This document shows, one piece after another, positions 16,544 to 24,857 of a stretch of 32,912 nt of DNA (within the stretch, counting starts at the first letter, position 1; each line of letters begins with the position of its first letter). The stretch comes from Spirochaetota bacterium. Its GTDB lineage: Bacteria; Spirochaetota; JAGLSM01; JAKPMW01. Position numbers and translations under genes: made by a program. The DNA lies in the NCBI GenBank assembly GCA_031283155.1, contig JAITCI010000017.1, positions 1-32,912 on the forward strand, read 5' to 3'. Below the pieces are notes generated by a model that was given only the letters and a program-made list of their open reading frames with translations, was not told the origin of the DNA and ran no database searches.

Positions 16544-18924
16544 ATCCCTGGCGGAGATTCCGGGTCGCTTCCTGGTATACCAAAATTCTGATCATCGGTA
16601 CGCTGCTGGTACTGATTCCGATCCTTCTTGCCGCGTTCATGTTTGTGATCTCCTGGCTCCGCTGGACGGGCGAGCGGAACGATCTTGTCACCAACCTTGA
16701 TCAGTATTACAACTATATCCAGACTGCGGAAACGCGGCTCGAGACGGTGGTCGTGGATTCCAATAACGGGAAAAGCCCCACCCGTATTTACGACAGGAAT
16801 AATACCCTGATCGGCGAATTTATGACGGATCGCAAAGAGGTCGTTCCGTCGCGCGATATTCCGGATATGCTCAAAAAGGCAGTCATGGCCATGGAGGACG
16901 CCGAGTTTTACGCACATAACGGCATCAATCTGAAGAGGCTCATGCGCGCATTTTTGGATAACATTTTTCTCAGGCGGACAGTCGGCGGCTCAACCATCAC
17001 GCAGCAGCTCGCGAAGCTCCTTTTTACGAACCGCGAGCAGACCCTGCAGCGCAAGGTCTTTGAATTTTTCGGTGCGAAGGAACTGGAAAGCCGCTTCAGC
17101 AAGGACGATATCCTCCTTCTGTACCTGAACACCGTTTATTTCGGCCATGGTGCCTGGGGCGTGGAAGCGGCCTCGAAGCTCTATTTCAATAAATCGGTAC
17201 ATGCCCTGAATGTGTACGAGTGTACCCTGCTTGCGGGGATCATCTCGCGCCCCGAGAGCTATTCCCCCATGAGGAGCGTTGACGCGGCCAAGCTGAAACA
17301 CCTCCAGGCGCTCGCTCGCCTTGTGCAGGTCTATCCCGATGTGATCTCGCGTTCGGTGCTGGATGAGAATTTCGAGCGCTTCTGGCAGCAGCAGGAAAAG
17401 CTCCTGCAAAATCCGAACGTCTCCTTCTGGAAGATGCGCGTTAACGCCGCGCCCTATTTTATTGAATTCATCCGCCAGCGCCTCTTAACCTATTTCACCG
17501 ACGACGAGATCATCAGCGGGGGGCTGCGCATCTATACCACGCTGGACGCCAATATGCAGCGCGCTGCGAGCGAGTCGGTTGTGAGCGGCCTGCTCGACGT
17601 TGAGGACGCGAAGGAACGCGATATACGGCGCTGGCTTGTCACGCACGATCAGACGCTTGCCCAGCGTACCGCAGGCGTGACCAACGAGACCGCGCTTGAA
17701 GAGATTCAGCGCGTCTGGTCAGGCGAGCGCGACGAATATCTCGCGCGCTACCGCAAGCCGGTCGAGGCCGCATTGGTGGCCATGGATTCGATGAACGGCT
17801 ACGTTCTCGCCATGATCGGCGGGAGCAAATTCACATTTGACAATGAATTAAACCGCGCTGTATTTTCCAAAAGGCAATTTGGCTCATCCATGAAGCCCTT
17901 CGTGTATACCGCAGCCCTCGAGGAGGGGGTAGTGCATGCCGGCACGATAGTCGAGGATAAACGCCAGACCTACCGCACCCCCGAAGGGCTCTGGAGCCCG
18001 AAAAATTTCGACAACCAGTACCGCGGAAACGTATCGATCCGGCAGGCGATGGTGGAATCGATCAACACGGTAGCTGTGGAAACCATCAGCAACCTGGGAC
18101 CGGCGGAAGTGGCCTCGCGCCTGCGCAAGACGTTTTTCAATAAGCGGGCTTTCCCGGCCATTCTCTCGCTGCCGCTGGGTTCGGTTGAACTCTCCACCCT
18201 CGACGCGGCGCGCATCTATTCGGTATTCGCCTCCGGCGGCTACCGCGCGAAGCCGCTCTTTATCCGTTCCATACTGGACAACGAAGGAAAAACGCTCTAC
18301 AATTTTGAAACAGGTTATGCGGTCAAGCGCGCCCGCGAGGGAAAAATGGCGCTGCCCGATACCCTCGATTTTGACGACGATAACGCCGCCTTGCGCGAAT
18401 TGGTGTTTGAGCCGGGGGCTGTGTTCATCATAACCGATATGATGCGCGACGTCCTGCTCAGGGGTACGGGGGCGTACGCGCGCGCGAAGGGCGGACTCGC
18501 GATCAACGCGGCCGCCAAGAGCGGCACCTCCGACAATAACCGCGACGCCTGGTTCTCGGGGTTTGTGCGCAGCACCGTGGCGGCTGTTTGGGTGGGCTTT
18601 GACGACGACAAGACGCAGCTCCCGAGTACCATGACCGGCGGTATCGCGGCGGGGCCGATCTGGGGGCGCTTTATGGCAGCCTGTTTCTGGGGGGCGGAGC
18701 CATACTCCTTCCCGCGCCCGGCCAATGTGATCACGCGCGAGATCTGCCGCGAGACCGGCAGCCTCGCCATGACCGCCTGCCCCGAAACTTATACGGAATA
18801 TTTCATTGAGGATCTCATCCCCGAAGAGCATTGCCCCAAACACAAGGGCAGGCGCGTGGAACAGGTTCAGGAAAAGAAAGTGCGCGACTATGAGCGCGAC
18901 GAGATCGATTTCGGGAATCGCTGA
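16540..18924 (+). CDS. Class A (bifunctional) penicillin-binding protein, PBP1A type
   Basis: The 794-aa inner-membrane protein polymerises and cross-links peptidoglycan. One TM helix lies near residues 17-40. The GT51 glycosyltransferase domain has EDAEFYAHNG (catalytic Glu, ~118), GGSTITQQLAK and LLYLNTVYFGHGAWGVE. The transpeptidase domain has SSMKPF (active-site Ser in SxxK, ~449), SIN (SxN, ~506) and KSGTS (~660). Length and order fit PBP1A. The start overlaps the upstream lipoprotein stop by 4 bases. The last 37 bases overlap the convergent membrane-protein gene, an unusually long overlap for two real genes. Confidence 0.95.
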   Translation: MNPWRRFRVASWYTKILIIGTLLVLIPILLAAFMFVISWLRWTGERNDLVTNLDQYYNYIQTAETRLETVVVDSNNGKSPTRIYDRNNTLIGEFMTDRKEVVPSRDIPDMLKKAVMAMEDAEFYAHNGINLKRLMRAFLDNIFLRRTVGGSTITQQLAKLLFTNREQTLQRKVFEFFGAKELESRFSKDDILLLYLNTVYFGHGAWGVEAASKLYFNKSVHALNVYECTLLAGIISRPESYSPMRSVDAAKLKHLQALARLVQVYPDVISRSVLDENFERFWQQQEKLLQNPNVSFWKMRVNAAPYFIEFIRQRLLTYFTDDEIISGGLRIYTTLDANMQRAASESVVSGLLDVEDAKERDIRRWLVTHDQTLAQRTAGVTNETALEEIQRVWSGERDEYLARYRKPVEAALVAMDSMNGYVLAMIGGSKFTFDNELNRAVFSKRQFGSSMKPFVYTAALEEGVVHAGTIVEDKRQTYRTPEGLWSPKNFDNQYRGNVSIRQAMVESINTVAVETISNLGPAEVASRLRKTFFNKRAFPAILSLPLGSVELSTLDAARIYSVFASGGYRAKPLFIRSILDNEGKTLYNFETGYAVKRAREGKMALPDTLDFDDDNAALRELVFEPGAVFIITDMMRDVLLRGTGAYARAKGGLAINAAAKSGTSDNNRDAWFSGFVRSTVAAVWVGFDDDKTQLPSTMTGGIAAGPIWGRFMAACFWGAEPYSFPRPANVITREICRETGSLAMTACPETYTEYFIEDLIPEEHCPKHKGRRVEQVQEKKVRDYERDEIDFGNR

Positions 18925-20228
18925 TCGCCCGCTCGCTTTTTATAAGTGTATGCGCACCAGCCAAGCGCGGCCAGGCCGCATATCCCAAAAATAGCAAAAC
19001 TTCTCGCGCGGGTATGCGCGCGGGGTTCGGGAAACGCATTGAGAATATAGGTCTCGCCCGCGCTCGCGAGCATATACCCATCCGCCGCGAGGAAGGATTC
19101 ATAGCTCGTTTTCATTTGCCAGAAGAGTTCGGAGAGCCATTGCTCGCTGGCTGCGTCCCTTGCGCCGATAACATTGACCGCAACGCGCGTGGTGAAGTGC
19201 CAATCGCCCGCGCGCCCAAGCGCCTTGCCGCGCATAAGCCTCGCCTCTGTGGGCGCGTAGGCCAGATATATACGCGCGTCCTCCAGGCTTATCTCCGGAT
19301 CCTCGCGGCGAAGGAACGAAAGAATATACCGTGAACTTTGGGGAATTGTTCTCCAGTCATACTCTGCGGCGGGATTGGGTACACCTGTAGCCGACGTTAC
19401 GGAGATCGGCTGTCCCATCAGGATCGAGGGCGGAGGATAGCTTGCGTATTCCGATTGGGTCAGGATTTCAATATTGCAGAGCGCCAGCCCCAGACTGCCC
19501 GCGAGAAAAACCAGCGCGGCGGAGACAAACACAGTTGTATACCGCAAGCGGTGATCATCGGCAGAATGGCGGTTAGCGCGGTATCGCAGCCAAATCGAGA
19601 GGAGCGAAAGGAGAAAGAGCACCATGCACGCCGCTGCCGCCGATTTCATAAGAATCAGCGTCAGAAAGAGCCGGGGAAAATTGTTTATCTGTTCGATGGG
19701 CGCGTCCGCCGCGCCCTGTATGCCCGCAGCCCGCAATTCGTTGATGTATGCCGCCGCCAACCGCGTGAGGATCGCGCTTGCTGTTTCCGCCGGATAGTCG
19801 TCCGCGTTATACTGGAAATGCAGCCGCAGAACCGGCAGCCGCAGGGTCGCGTCTTCCGGGTCGGCGAATACCATCGCTTCCCTGTCTTCGGGGAAGGCCT
19901 CCGGTACGCGCGCGCGCAGGGAATTTTTGAGGAGCGGTTCGTTCCACGTCAGGAGGGCGGGCGGCGGGATCGCGTTCAGCCAATTTTCGAGGCGGATGGA
20001 TATGGTCAGGGCGCGGTTCGTGCCGGACAAGAGCGGGGTGTGCCGCTCCCCGGCGCTCTCTCCAGCGATATCAAAGATGAAAATAAAGGTGAAAGCGGCA
20101 AGCAAGGTGAGCAAGAGGCACACGTATTTTTTCCAGGGGAAGCCGGGGGCTTGGCTCAGGCTGGCGGGGGGTGTGCTTTGTTTCGCGTTTTTTTGCGGTA
20201 CGCTTTTGCGGGATTTCTTTTTTGCCAT
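18888..20228 (-). CDS. Membrane protein of unknown function with four predicted TM helices
   Basis: The 446-aa product has a basic N-terminus (MAKKKSRKS), TM1 near residues 34-54, a ~130-residue extracytoplasmic domain, a central pair of helices near 187-214 and 233-253, a second extracytoplasmic domain of ~150 residues, and a C-terminal TM near 410-430 with a basic tail. No family was recognised. The layout is loosely reminiscent of chain-length or scaffold proteins, without their motifs. GGAGG lies 5 bases before ATG 20228. It is divergent from the methyltransferase and tail-overlaps the PBP gene, so a cell-envelope role is only a guess. Confidence 0.75.
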   Translation of the reverse strand: MAKKKSRKSVPQKNAKQSTPPASLSQAPGFPWKKYVCLLLTLLAAFTFIFIFDIAGESAGERHTPLLSGTNRALTISIRLENWLNAIPPPALLTWNEPLLKNSLRARVPEAFPEDREAMVFADPEDATLRLPVLRLHFQYNADDYPAETASAILTRLAAAYINELRAAGIQGAADAPIEQINNFPRLFLTLILMKSAAAACMVLFLLSLLSIWLRYRANRHSADDHRLRYTTVFVSAALVFLAGSLGLALCNIEILTQSEYASYPPPSILMGQPISVTSATGVPNPAAEYDWRTIPQSSRYILSFLRREDPEISLEDARIYLAYAPTEARLMRGKALGRAGDWHFTTRVAVNVIGARDAASEQWLSELFWQMKTSYESFLAADGYMLASAGETYILNAFPEPRAHTRARSFAIFGICGLAALGWCAYTYKKRAGDQRFPKSISSRS

Positions 20229-20304
20229 GTTGCCTCCGGCGGATCGCATTCTGCGTGATATATATGAAAAAAGATACGTATGAAAATATTTCCGGAGGTA
20301 CGCG

Positions 20305-21168
20305 GTGCAGGCGGCAAAGCATTGGAAGGACTATAGCCTCATTGATTGCGGCGATGGCGAAAAGCTCGAACGCTGGGGAGACTGTGTTTTGATTCGGCCT
20401 GACCCGCAGGCGCTCTGGCCGCGCGCAAAGCCGGAACTTTGGGAAAGAGCCGACGCGCATTATGTACGCAGCCGCGAGGGCGGCGGCGCGTGGCATAAGC
20501 GCACCGAACTGCCCGGGGAATGGGAAATCCGTTACCGCGATCTCCGCTTTTTTGTGCGCCCGACCGACTTCAAGCACACGGGTCTTTTTCCCGAGCAGGC
20601 GGTCAACTGGGACTGGCTTCGGAGCATAATCAAAAAATCGAATCGTGAAATTTCCATTTTGAATCTTTTCGCCTATACGGGTGCCGCCACAGTTGCGGCC
20701 CTTGCCGAAGGTTCCGCCAGTGTGTGCCACGTGGACGCCGCGAAGGGCATGGTGCGCTGGGCGGAACGCAACCTCTCGTTGAATGGGCTGCGTGATCGCG
20801 GGATACGCTTCATAACCGACGACGTGCTTGCTTTTACAGAGCGCGAGGAGCGGCGGGGGCGGCGGTACGACGCGATCATCATCGATCCGCCCGCATTTGG
20901 CCGAGGGAGTCAAGGCGAGACATGGAAGCTCGAGCGCGATCTTCCCGCATTGCTTTCGATATGCAATGCGCTCTTAAGCGAGCGCCCGCTGTTTGTGCAG
21001 ATCAATGGCTATGCGGCCGGGTACAGTGATCGGGTGTACGCCAATCTTTTGCAAACCCTGATTGCGCCTTCGCGCAAGGGGCATATCGAAAGCGATGCGA
21101 TTGGTCTTGCTTCCGAAAGCGGGCTGGTACTCCCCTGCGGGGTGTACGCGCGCTGGATAGCCGGATAG
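20305..21168 (+). CDS. Class I SAM-dependent methyltransferase, RlmI/RlmK-like
   Basis: The 287-aa protein has the SAM-binding motif NLFAYTGAATVAAL (residues ~119-132), an acidic residue after strand 2 (CHVDAAKG), a D-D pair (TDDVLAF) and the IDPPAFG motif (~192-198). This arrangement is typical of RlmI/RlmK-type rRNA m5C or related methyltransferases, but the N-terminal PUA domain of RlmI is absent, so the substrate is unsure. The start is GTG 20305, supported by GGAGG 6 bases upstream and a 76-base divergent spacing. The downstream 158 bases are AT-rich and introduce a differently composed gene pair. Confidence 0.88.
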   Translation: MQAAKHWKDYSLIDCGDGEKLERWGDCVLIRPDPQALWPRAKPELWERADAHYVRSREGGGAWHKRTELPGEWEIRYRDLRFFVRPTDFKHTGLFPEQAVNWDWLRSIIKKSNREISILNLFAYTGAATVAALAEGSASVCHVDAAKGMVRWAERNLSLNGLRDRGIRFITDDVLAFTEREERRGRRYDAIIIDPPAFGRGSQGETWKLERDLPALLSICNALLSERPLFVQINGYAAGYSDRVYANLLQTLIAPSRKGHIESDAIGLASESGLVLPCGVYARWIAG

Positions 21169-21326
21169 TTTACTTTCGCCCAAGCAAAAAAAGAGAACTA
21201 TAAATACTAAACATTTGTTATGTATTAAGGCTTCAGTATGGCCTTGGCTTTTATAGTTTAAAGTGATAGACTTTTTCACAGATAGCTAAGGGATAAAAAG
21301 ACAGCTTTGTAAAAAGGAAAATATTT

Positions 21327-22208
21327 ATGGAGACAACAGATGAAGGTATAGGCAAAAGCGTATACAACCAAATCCTTAGCGAAGTACATCAGGCTCCCAA
21401 GGCCAGACAAGAATTGATTTGCGGGATAGAAGAAGAACTCAATATGACTGTTATTTCTTTTTTTGTCTCATGCTATCCCGGAGCGATGATACATGATAGT
21501 GATGCTAATATGCTACAGGATTTGCTGTTGAACACAAAAATAAATGACAATGGTTTAGTGTTAATACTGAACTCAAATGGAGGTGATGGTCTCGCTGCTG
21601 AAAGGATTGTTAATATTTGCAGAGCGTATTCCAAAAATAAATTCTATGTCATTGTTCCAGGCAAGGCTAAGTCTGCCGCTACAATAATATGCCTGGGATG
21701 TTCAAAAATTTATATGAGTCCTACTGCTGAACTTGGGCCGATTGACCCACAGGTATTTGCAGAAGATTCAGGAGTAATGTCGGTACACAGTATTGTTTAT
21801 AGTTACGATAGGCTGTTCAAGGAAGCTCGTTTTGCTGAAGGAAGACTTGAGCCTTATCTTCAGCAATTGGAAAAATACTCAAATAGCCAGATAGAAGAGC
21901 TGCGGCGGGCTTTGGAATTATCTGAATCAATTGCTATCAAATTATTGAAAAGCGGTATGATGAAAGAGCTTGCTGAGGACACGATTAAGAAAAAAATTGA
22001 ATTGTTCCTGTCACCGCTTAATACAAAATCTCATGGAAGACCAATTTTTCTTAGCGATGCCGTTCAGTGTGGTATTAACATTGAGGAAATGAAGATTGAC
22101 TCAAAATTATGGAAACTTGTTTGGAGTCTCTTTTCCCGCGCCGACTATGTACTCAGTAGCGGTACACTTAAATTGATGGAGAGCAGAGATGCAAACTACC
22201 GTGTTTGA
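21327..22208 (+). CDS. SDH-type (ClpP/crotonase-fold) serine proteinase family protein
   Basis: The 293-aa cytoplasmic protein matches the SDH family of Clp-fold serine proteinases: LILNSNGGDGLAAERI (oxyanion-type Gly-rich turn, ~75-90), the probable nucleophile Ser in KAKSAATIICLG (~116), and SPTAELGPIDPQ (~130-141). No signal peptide or TM is present. Long charged helices follow. AAAAAGGAAAAT precedes ATG 21327. The gene is clearly AT-richer than its neighbours and is followed by a 63-aa gene whose start lies inside it (20-base overlap), suggesting acquisition as a two-gene cassette. Membrane-anchored SppA homologues are longer and start with a TM. A role in defence or quality control is speculation. 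Confidence 0.8.
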   Translation: METTDEGIGKSVYNQILSEVHQAPKARQELICGIEEELNMTVISFFVSCYPGAMIHDSDANMLQDLLLNTKINDNGLVLILNSNGGDGLAAERIVNICRAYSKNKFYVIVPGKAKSAATIICLGCSKIYMSPTAELGPIDPQVFAEDSGVMSVHSIVYSYDRLFKEARFAEGRLEPYLQQLEKYSNSQIEELRRALELSESIAIKLLKSGMMKELAEDTIKKKIELFLSPLNTKSHGRPIFLSDAVQCGINIEEMKIDSKLWKLVWSLFSRADYVLSSGTLKLMESRDANYRV

Positions 22209-22380
22209 TAAACCTTCAAGAGAAGACGAAGCCAGAATAACTGTTAATCGTTTTGCCGATATGATGCGCATTGTTCGGCAATTTAAGGTAGAGGATATGC
22301 CGGTTATTAAAGATGAACGGCATATCTGGACTACTGGTGATGCGCATCTATGCAGTGATGATAAAAAACGCAAACCGTAA
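22189..22380 (+). CDS. Hypothetical 63-aa protein coupled to the SDH-type protease gene
   Basis: The short, charged protein (MQTTVFDKPSREDEARI...) has no TM or recognised motif. GGAGAG lies 5 bases before ATG 22189. The reading frame overlaps the protease gene by 20 bases, so translation is probably coupled. It shares the AT-rich composition of that gene. Likely a small partner, substrate or adaptor; nothing in the sequence decides which. Confidence 0.6.
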   Translation: MQTTVFDKPSREDEARITVNRFADMMRIVRQFKVEDMPVIKDERHIWTTGDAHLCSDDKKRKP

Positions 22381-22407
22381 GATTTCCATAGGATTTCCCG
22401 GCATGGC

Positions 22408-22437
22408 AAAAAAAGGCTGCCTCGGTTGGAGGCAGCC
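22408..22437 (-). terminator. Rho-independent terminator for the lipoprotein gene at 22462
   Basis: Read on the minus strand it is a 9-bp stem GGCTGCCTC/GAGGCAGCC with a 5-base loop (22415-22437), followed by seven T (22408-22414). It lies 25 bases beyond the lipoprotein stop. Confidence 0.85.
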
Positions 22438-22461
22438 CCGCGAACGCGATTTGCGGACGCT

Positions 22462-22920
22462 TTATTTGACCAATACGAGATGAATTTGCCCCGCGCTCAA
22501 TGGTTTGTTTATTGAAACCTGACTGACGGTGCCGGAAGTGAAGGAACCTGTCACAAATTCACCGGCTGTATCCGGGATTGCTTCCAATGAAACCGCGTTG
22601 ATGGTACCCATATAGGTTGTGCCGGTCAGGAAGAGCGTGGCGGAGCAGTTTGTATAGGTCCCGTCGTATGGAGCAGTTGCATCTGTCAGATTAATCGTGA
22701 TTGTGAAAACATCGTTTTGCGGGGACACCGCGCGCAGTCTGAGATTATTGCCGGAGATAGTTGCGGCGCATTGTTCCGTGCCGCCAAACGTATAATCGGT
22801 AGTACCGTCAACCTTGAATTTCATCCAGGAATCGGTATAGTCGATCTCCACATCTTCACCGCACGACGCGAATGTAAAAACAGCGACCAGGGCAAGAGCC
22901 AGAATAACAAGTTTTTTCAT
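22462..22920 (-). CDS. Small secreted lipoprotein, paralogue of the protein at 24217
   Basis: The 152-aa product has a lipoprotein signal peptide with lipobox FASC (Cys20), then a beta-rich domain. Its C-terminal half, TGTTYMGTINAV...EAIPDTAGEFVTGSFTSG...IHLVLVK, aligns with the product of 24217-24672 (AGTTYQGF...DPIPEAGGFVTGKFED...IFHLVRTK), so the two are paralogues of an unnamed family. AGAGGATA precedes ATG 22920. On the minus strand a TATACT (22970-22975) could be a -10 element, though its -35 is poor. A strong terminator follows. Function unknown. Confidence 0.8.
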   Translation of the reverse strand: MKKLVILALALVAVFTFASCGEDVEIDYTDSWMKFKVDGTTDYTFGGTEQCAATISGNNLRLRAVSPQNDVFTITINLTDATAPYDGTYTNCSATLFLTGTTYMGTINAVSLEAIPDTAGEFVTGSFTSGTVSQVSINKPLSAGQIHLVLVK

Positions 22921-23041
22921 AGTATATCCTCTGCTATTTTAGAGTTGGAAGGGCAAAGCCCCTCCATTCAGTATAGCACCAATCCGCAGCGGATTCCATA
23001 ATTTGACGCGCGCCCACCGCAAAAACGCCTACCTTTAAGGC

Positions 23042-23305
23042 ATGAGCGAGATTGCCTATCCGGATCGCGAACCCCCATGCTCTTCGTGCCGCCATTTTTG
23101 CGTGCGCATGGGCGCGGCATTTCCGTATCAATGCCTGCTTTGGGAATTTTCGCTGGGCAATGGGCAGTACCCCTCGCGCATGGTCTACAGCAGCACCGGG
23201 CGGCATTGCCCCTATTATCTACAGCGCCATTTTCATCCCGCGCGGCGCGAAGCCCCGCCCGCCTCGCCGCCGGAAAAAGAGGGGGACGTGGATTTTACGG
23301 TATAG
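23042..23305 (+). CDS. Small cysteine-rich (zinc-ribbon-like) protein
   Basis: The 87-aa protein has C-x2-C-x3-C (CSSCRHFC, from residue 13), a later C in FPYQCLLWEF and another in GRHCPYY, followed by a Pro-rich tail. The spacing resembles short bacterial proteins with a Cys-x2-Cys-(R)-H-(F/Y) start and a FPYxC segment, probably metal-binding, cytoplasmic and of unknown function. AAGG lies just before ATG 23042. The stop is 2 bases from the convergent PAP2 gene stop. Confidence 0.7.
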   Translation: MSEIAYPDREPPCSSCRHFCVRMGAAFPYQCLLWEFSLGNGQYPSRMVYSSTGRHCPYYLQRHFHPARREAPPASPPEKEGDVDFTV

Positions 23306-23307
23306 GC

Positions 23308-24156
23308 TCATTCCCGGCTAGGGTAGCGCCTGTACAAGGAGCTGCCCGTTTTTGCGCCAATGAGGGCGCCAATCGCCGCGCCCGCCAGGACGTCGGATGT
23401 CCAATGAAAATCGCCGTCCACCATCGCGAGGCCGGTAAACGCCGCGAGCAGCCAGAGCGCGATGATAAGAATACGCAGTGGAAAGCTTGTGTACCGCCAG
23501 GGGAGCGCAAAGGTAAAGGCGGCCGCGAAGGCAAAGGCCGTGGCGGTATGCCCCGATGGCCAGAAAAAGCGCCCGTCCATAAAACCATGGTTCCAGAAAT
23601 CAAAAACGAAATCGGCGGGATCCATCGTTTTGCGGATAAAGGACGACGCGGACGCAAAATCAGGATTGAGCGGCCCGCGCCGCCCGCTCAGGGTTTTGAG
23701 TATCTGCACCACGAAGAGCTGCATGATCAAGGCTTGCGCCCCTGCGGCGGCGGCTCTGTATACGGGGTAGCAGGCGCGGAGGCGCGCGCAGACAAGCAGG
23801 AGCAGCGCCAGCCCCGTGTGCCAAAAATTGCCCCAGAGGAGAAAAAAGTACGCCGTCTCCCGCCCGAGGGGTTCCGCCAGCTGCATACCGCGCTGGAGCG
23901 TCCAGTCAAGATCGGAGAGCGCGAGGAAGGCGGTTGTGATGGCGCTCGCGGCATATACCCAGAGTGCCCGGCGCGAGAAGAGCGCTTCTTTGAGCGAGGC
24001 CGGGAACCCATAGAAGAGCTGCGGATAGCGTACGTGTCGGCGGCGGCGCGAGAGCCATACGGCGAGGCATATCAAAGCGCCGAGGCAGAGCGCGAAAAAA
24101 GCCATATTTGGGATAAGTTGCCGCAAAATTGAGTCCTCTTGTGAAAGAAATCGCAT
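23308..24156 (-). CDS. PAP2-superfamily membrane protein
   Basis: The 282-aa protein has about six hydrophobic segments and PAP2 phosphatase signatures: C1 region KTLSGRRGP, C2 PSGHT (FFWPSGHTATAF), and C3 region DFHWTSDVLAG with the catalytic His and Asp. PAP2 enzymes dephosphorylate lipid phosphates such as undecaprenyl pyrophosphate or phosphatidate at the membrane. Two usual Arg positions look substituted: the RP Arg of C1 reads G (GP) and the SR of C3 reads A-M. Activity may therefore be altered. GGAG lies close before ATG 24156; the longer upstream frame (to 24654) crosses the divergent gene and is not real. Confidence 0.85.
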   Translation of the reverse strand: MRFLSQEDSILRQLIPNMAFFALCLGALICLAVWLSRRRRHVRYPQLFYGFPASLKEALFSRRALWVYAASAITTAFLALSDLDWTLQRGMQLAEPLGRETAYFFLLWGNFWHTGLALLLLVCARLRACYPVYRAAAAGAQALIMQLFVVQILKTLSGRRGPLNPDFASASSFIRKTMDPADFVFDFWNHGFMDGRFFWPSGHTATAFAFAAAFTFALPWRYTSFPLRILIIALWLLAAFTGLAMVDGDFHWTSDVLAGAAIGALIGAKTGSSLYRRYPSRE

Positions 24157-24216
24157 CTCTCCGGTGTTATATGGTATTATATCAGAATCAAAATACACAA
24201 TACCAGGATGCTGCGT

Positions 24217-24672
24217 ATGAAAAAAACCATTCCTGCTTTCGTATGCGTTCTTATACTTGCGTTCTCGCTGTATGGCGCCGTCAGCTTTGAGGATTCGTAT
24301 ATCCGGTTTTCGGTTATCGGCCTGGAAGCGCTCTGGGGGAATAACCCCAGGTGTTTCGCGACGATGCAGAAAACCGCCGCAGGCTATGATCTTGTACTCA
24401 CGGCAAACCAGGGGGCGAACAACGATACCGTTCGGATAACGGTTGCGCTCCCCGACGATCCCCCGCGCGAGAGGCTGCGCAACAGCAGCAGGATCGTTCT
24501 CAATTTTGCCGGCACCACCTACCAGGGCTTCGTTACGGTCTTTCTTGACCCCATCCCCGAGGCGGGCGGCTTTGTGACAGGCAAGTTTGAGGACTGCACC
24601 CTGACTTGGCCGGGCTGGGACGTCACACGGCCTGTTGGCGAGGGAATATTTCACCTTGTGCGGACGAAGTAA
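24217..24672 (+). CDS. Small secreted protein, paralogue of the lipoprotein at 22462
   Basis: The 151-aa product has a Sec signal peptide (MKKTIPAFVCVLILAFSLYGA) without a lipidation Cys, so it is probably periplasmic or exported rather than lipidated. Its body, beginning with SFEDSYIRFSV, parallels the YTDSWMKFKV of the other copy and shares the GTTYxG and FVTG motifs. AGGA lies 8 bases before ATG 24217; the first ATG at 24208 is part of that site. It is divergent from the PAP2 gene with only 60 bases between starts, so both promoters must lie in this short AT-rich gap. Confidence 0.8.
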   Translation: MKKTIPAFVCVLILAFSLYGAVSFEDSYIRFSVIGLEALWGNNPRCFATMQKTAAGYDLVLTANQGANNDTVRITVALPDDPPRERLRNSSRIVLNFAGTTYQGFVTVFLDPIPEAGGFVTGKFEDCTLTWPGWDVTRPVGEGIFHLVRTK

Positions 24673-24857
24673 CTATGACATTCGGTATATTGTTTTGGGA
24701 ACATTGCCCGCATAATAGAGGATAATTTTGTAAAGTCAGTTTGTTGACAAGGTTCAGCCGCTCCGCGCCTGACAAAGCGTACCCTCCTCCGAAATATGCG
24801 TCCCGCGAAGCGGGGAGGGCGTCGTATATATGCGGGGCGTCAAATGGGAGGAAAACC

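Noticed and set aside
17884-18843. 319-aa minus-strand open frame
   Set aside because: Antisense to the PBP transpeptidase domain with all catalytic motifs on the plus strand.
19338-20258. 306-aa plus-strand open frame
   Set aside because: Antisense to the four-TM membrane protein, which has a good ribosome site and hydrophobic segments; the opposite translation is charged and motif-free.
21228-21258. AAGGC...GCCTT inverted repeat followed by a few T, as a terminator for the methyltransferase
   Set aside because: The stem is only 5 bp with a 9-base loop and the T-run is short, so it is too weak to call.
22107-22409. 100-aa minus-strand frame opposite the 63-aa gene
   Set aside because: It is antisense to both coupled genes and overlaps the terminator; it has no ribosome site of note.
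23077-24132. 351-aa plus-strand open frame
   Set aside because: It crosses the Cys-rich gene in another frame and is antisense to the PAP2 gene.
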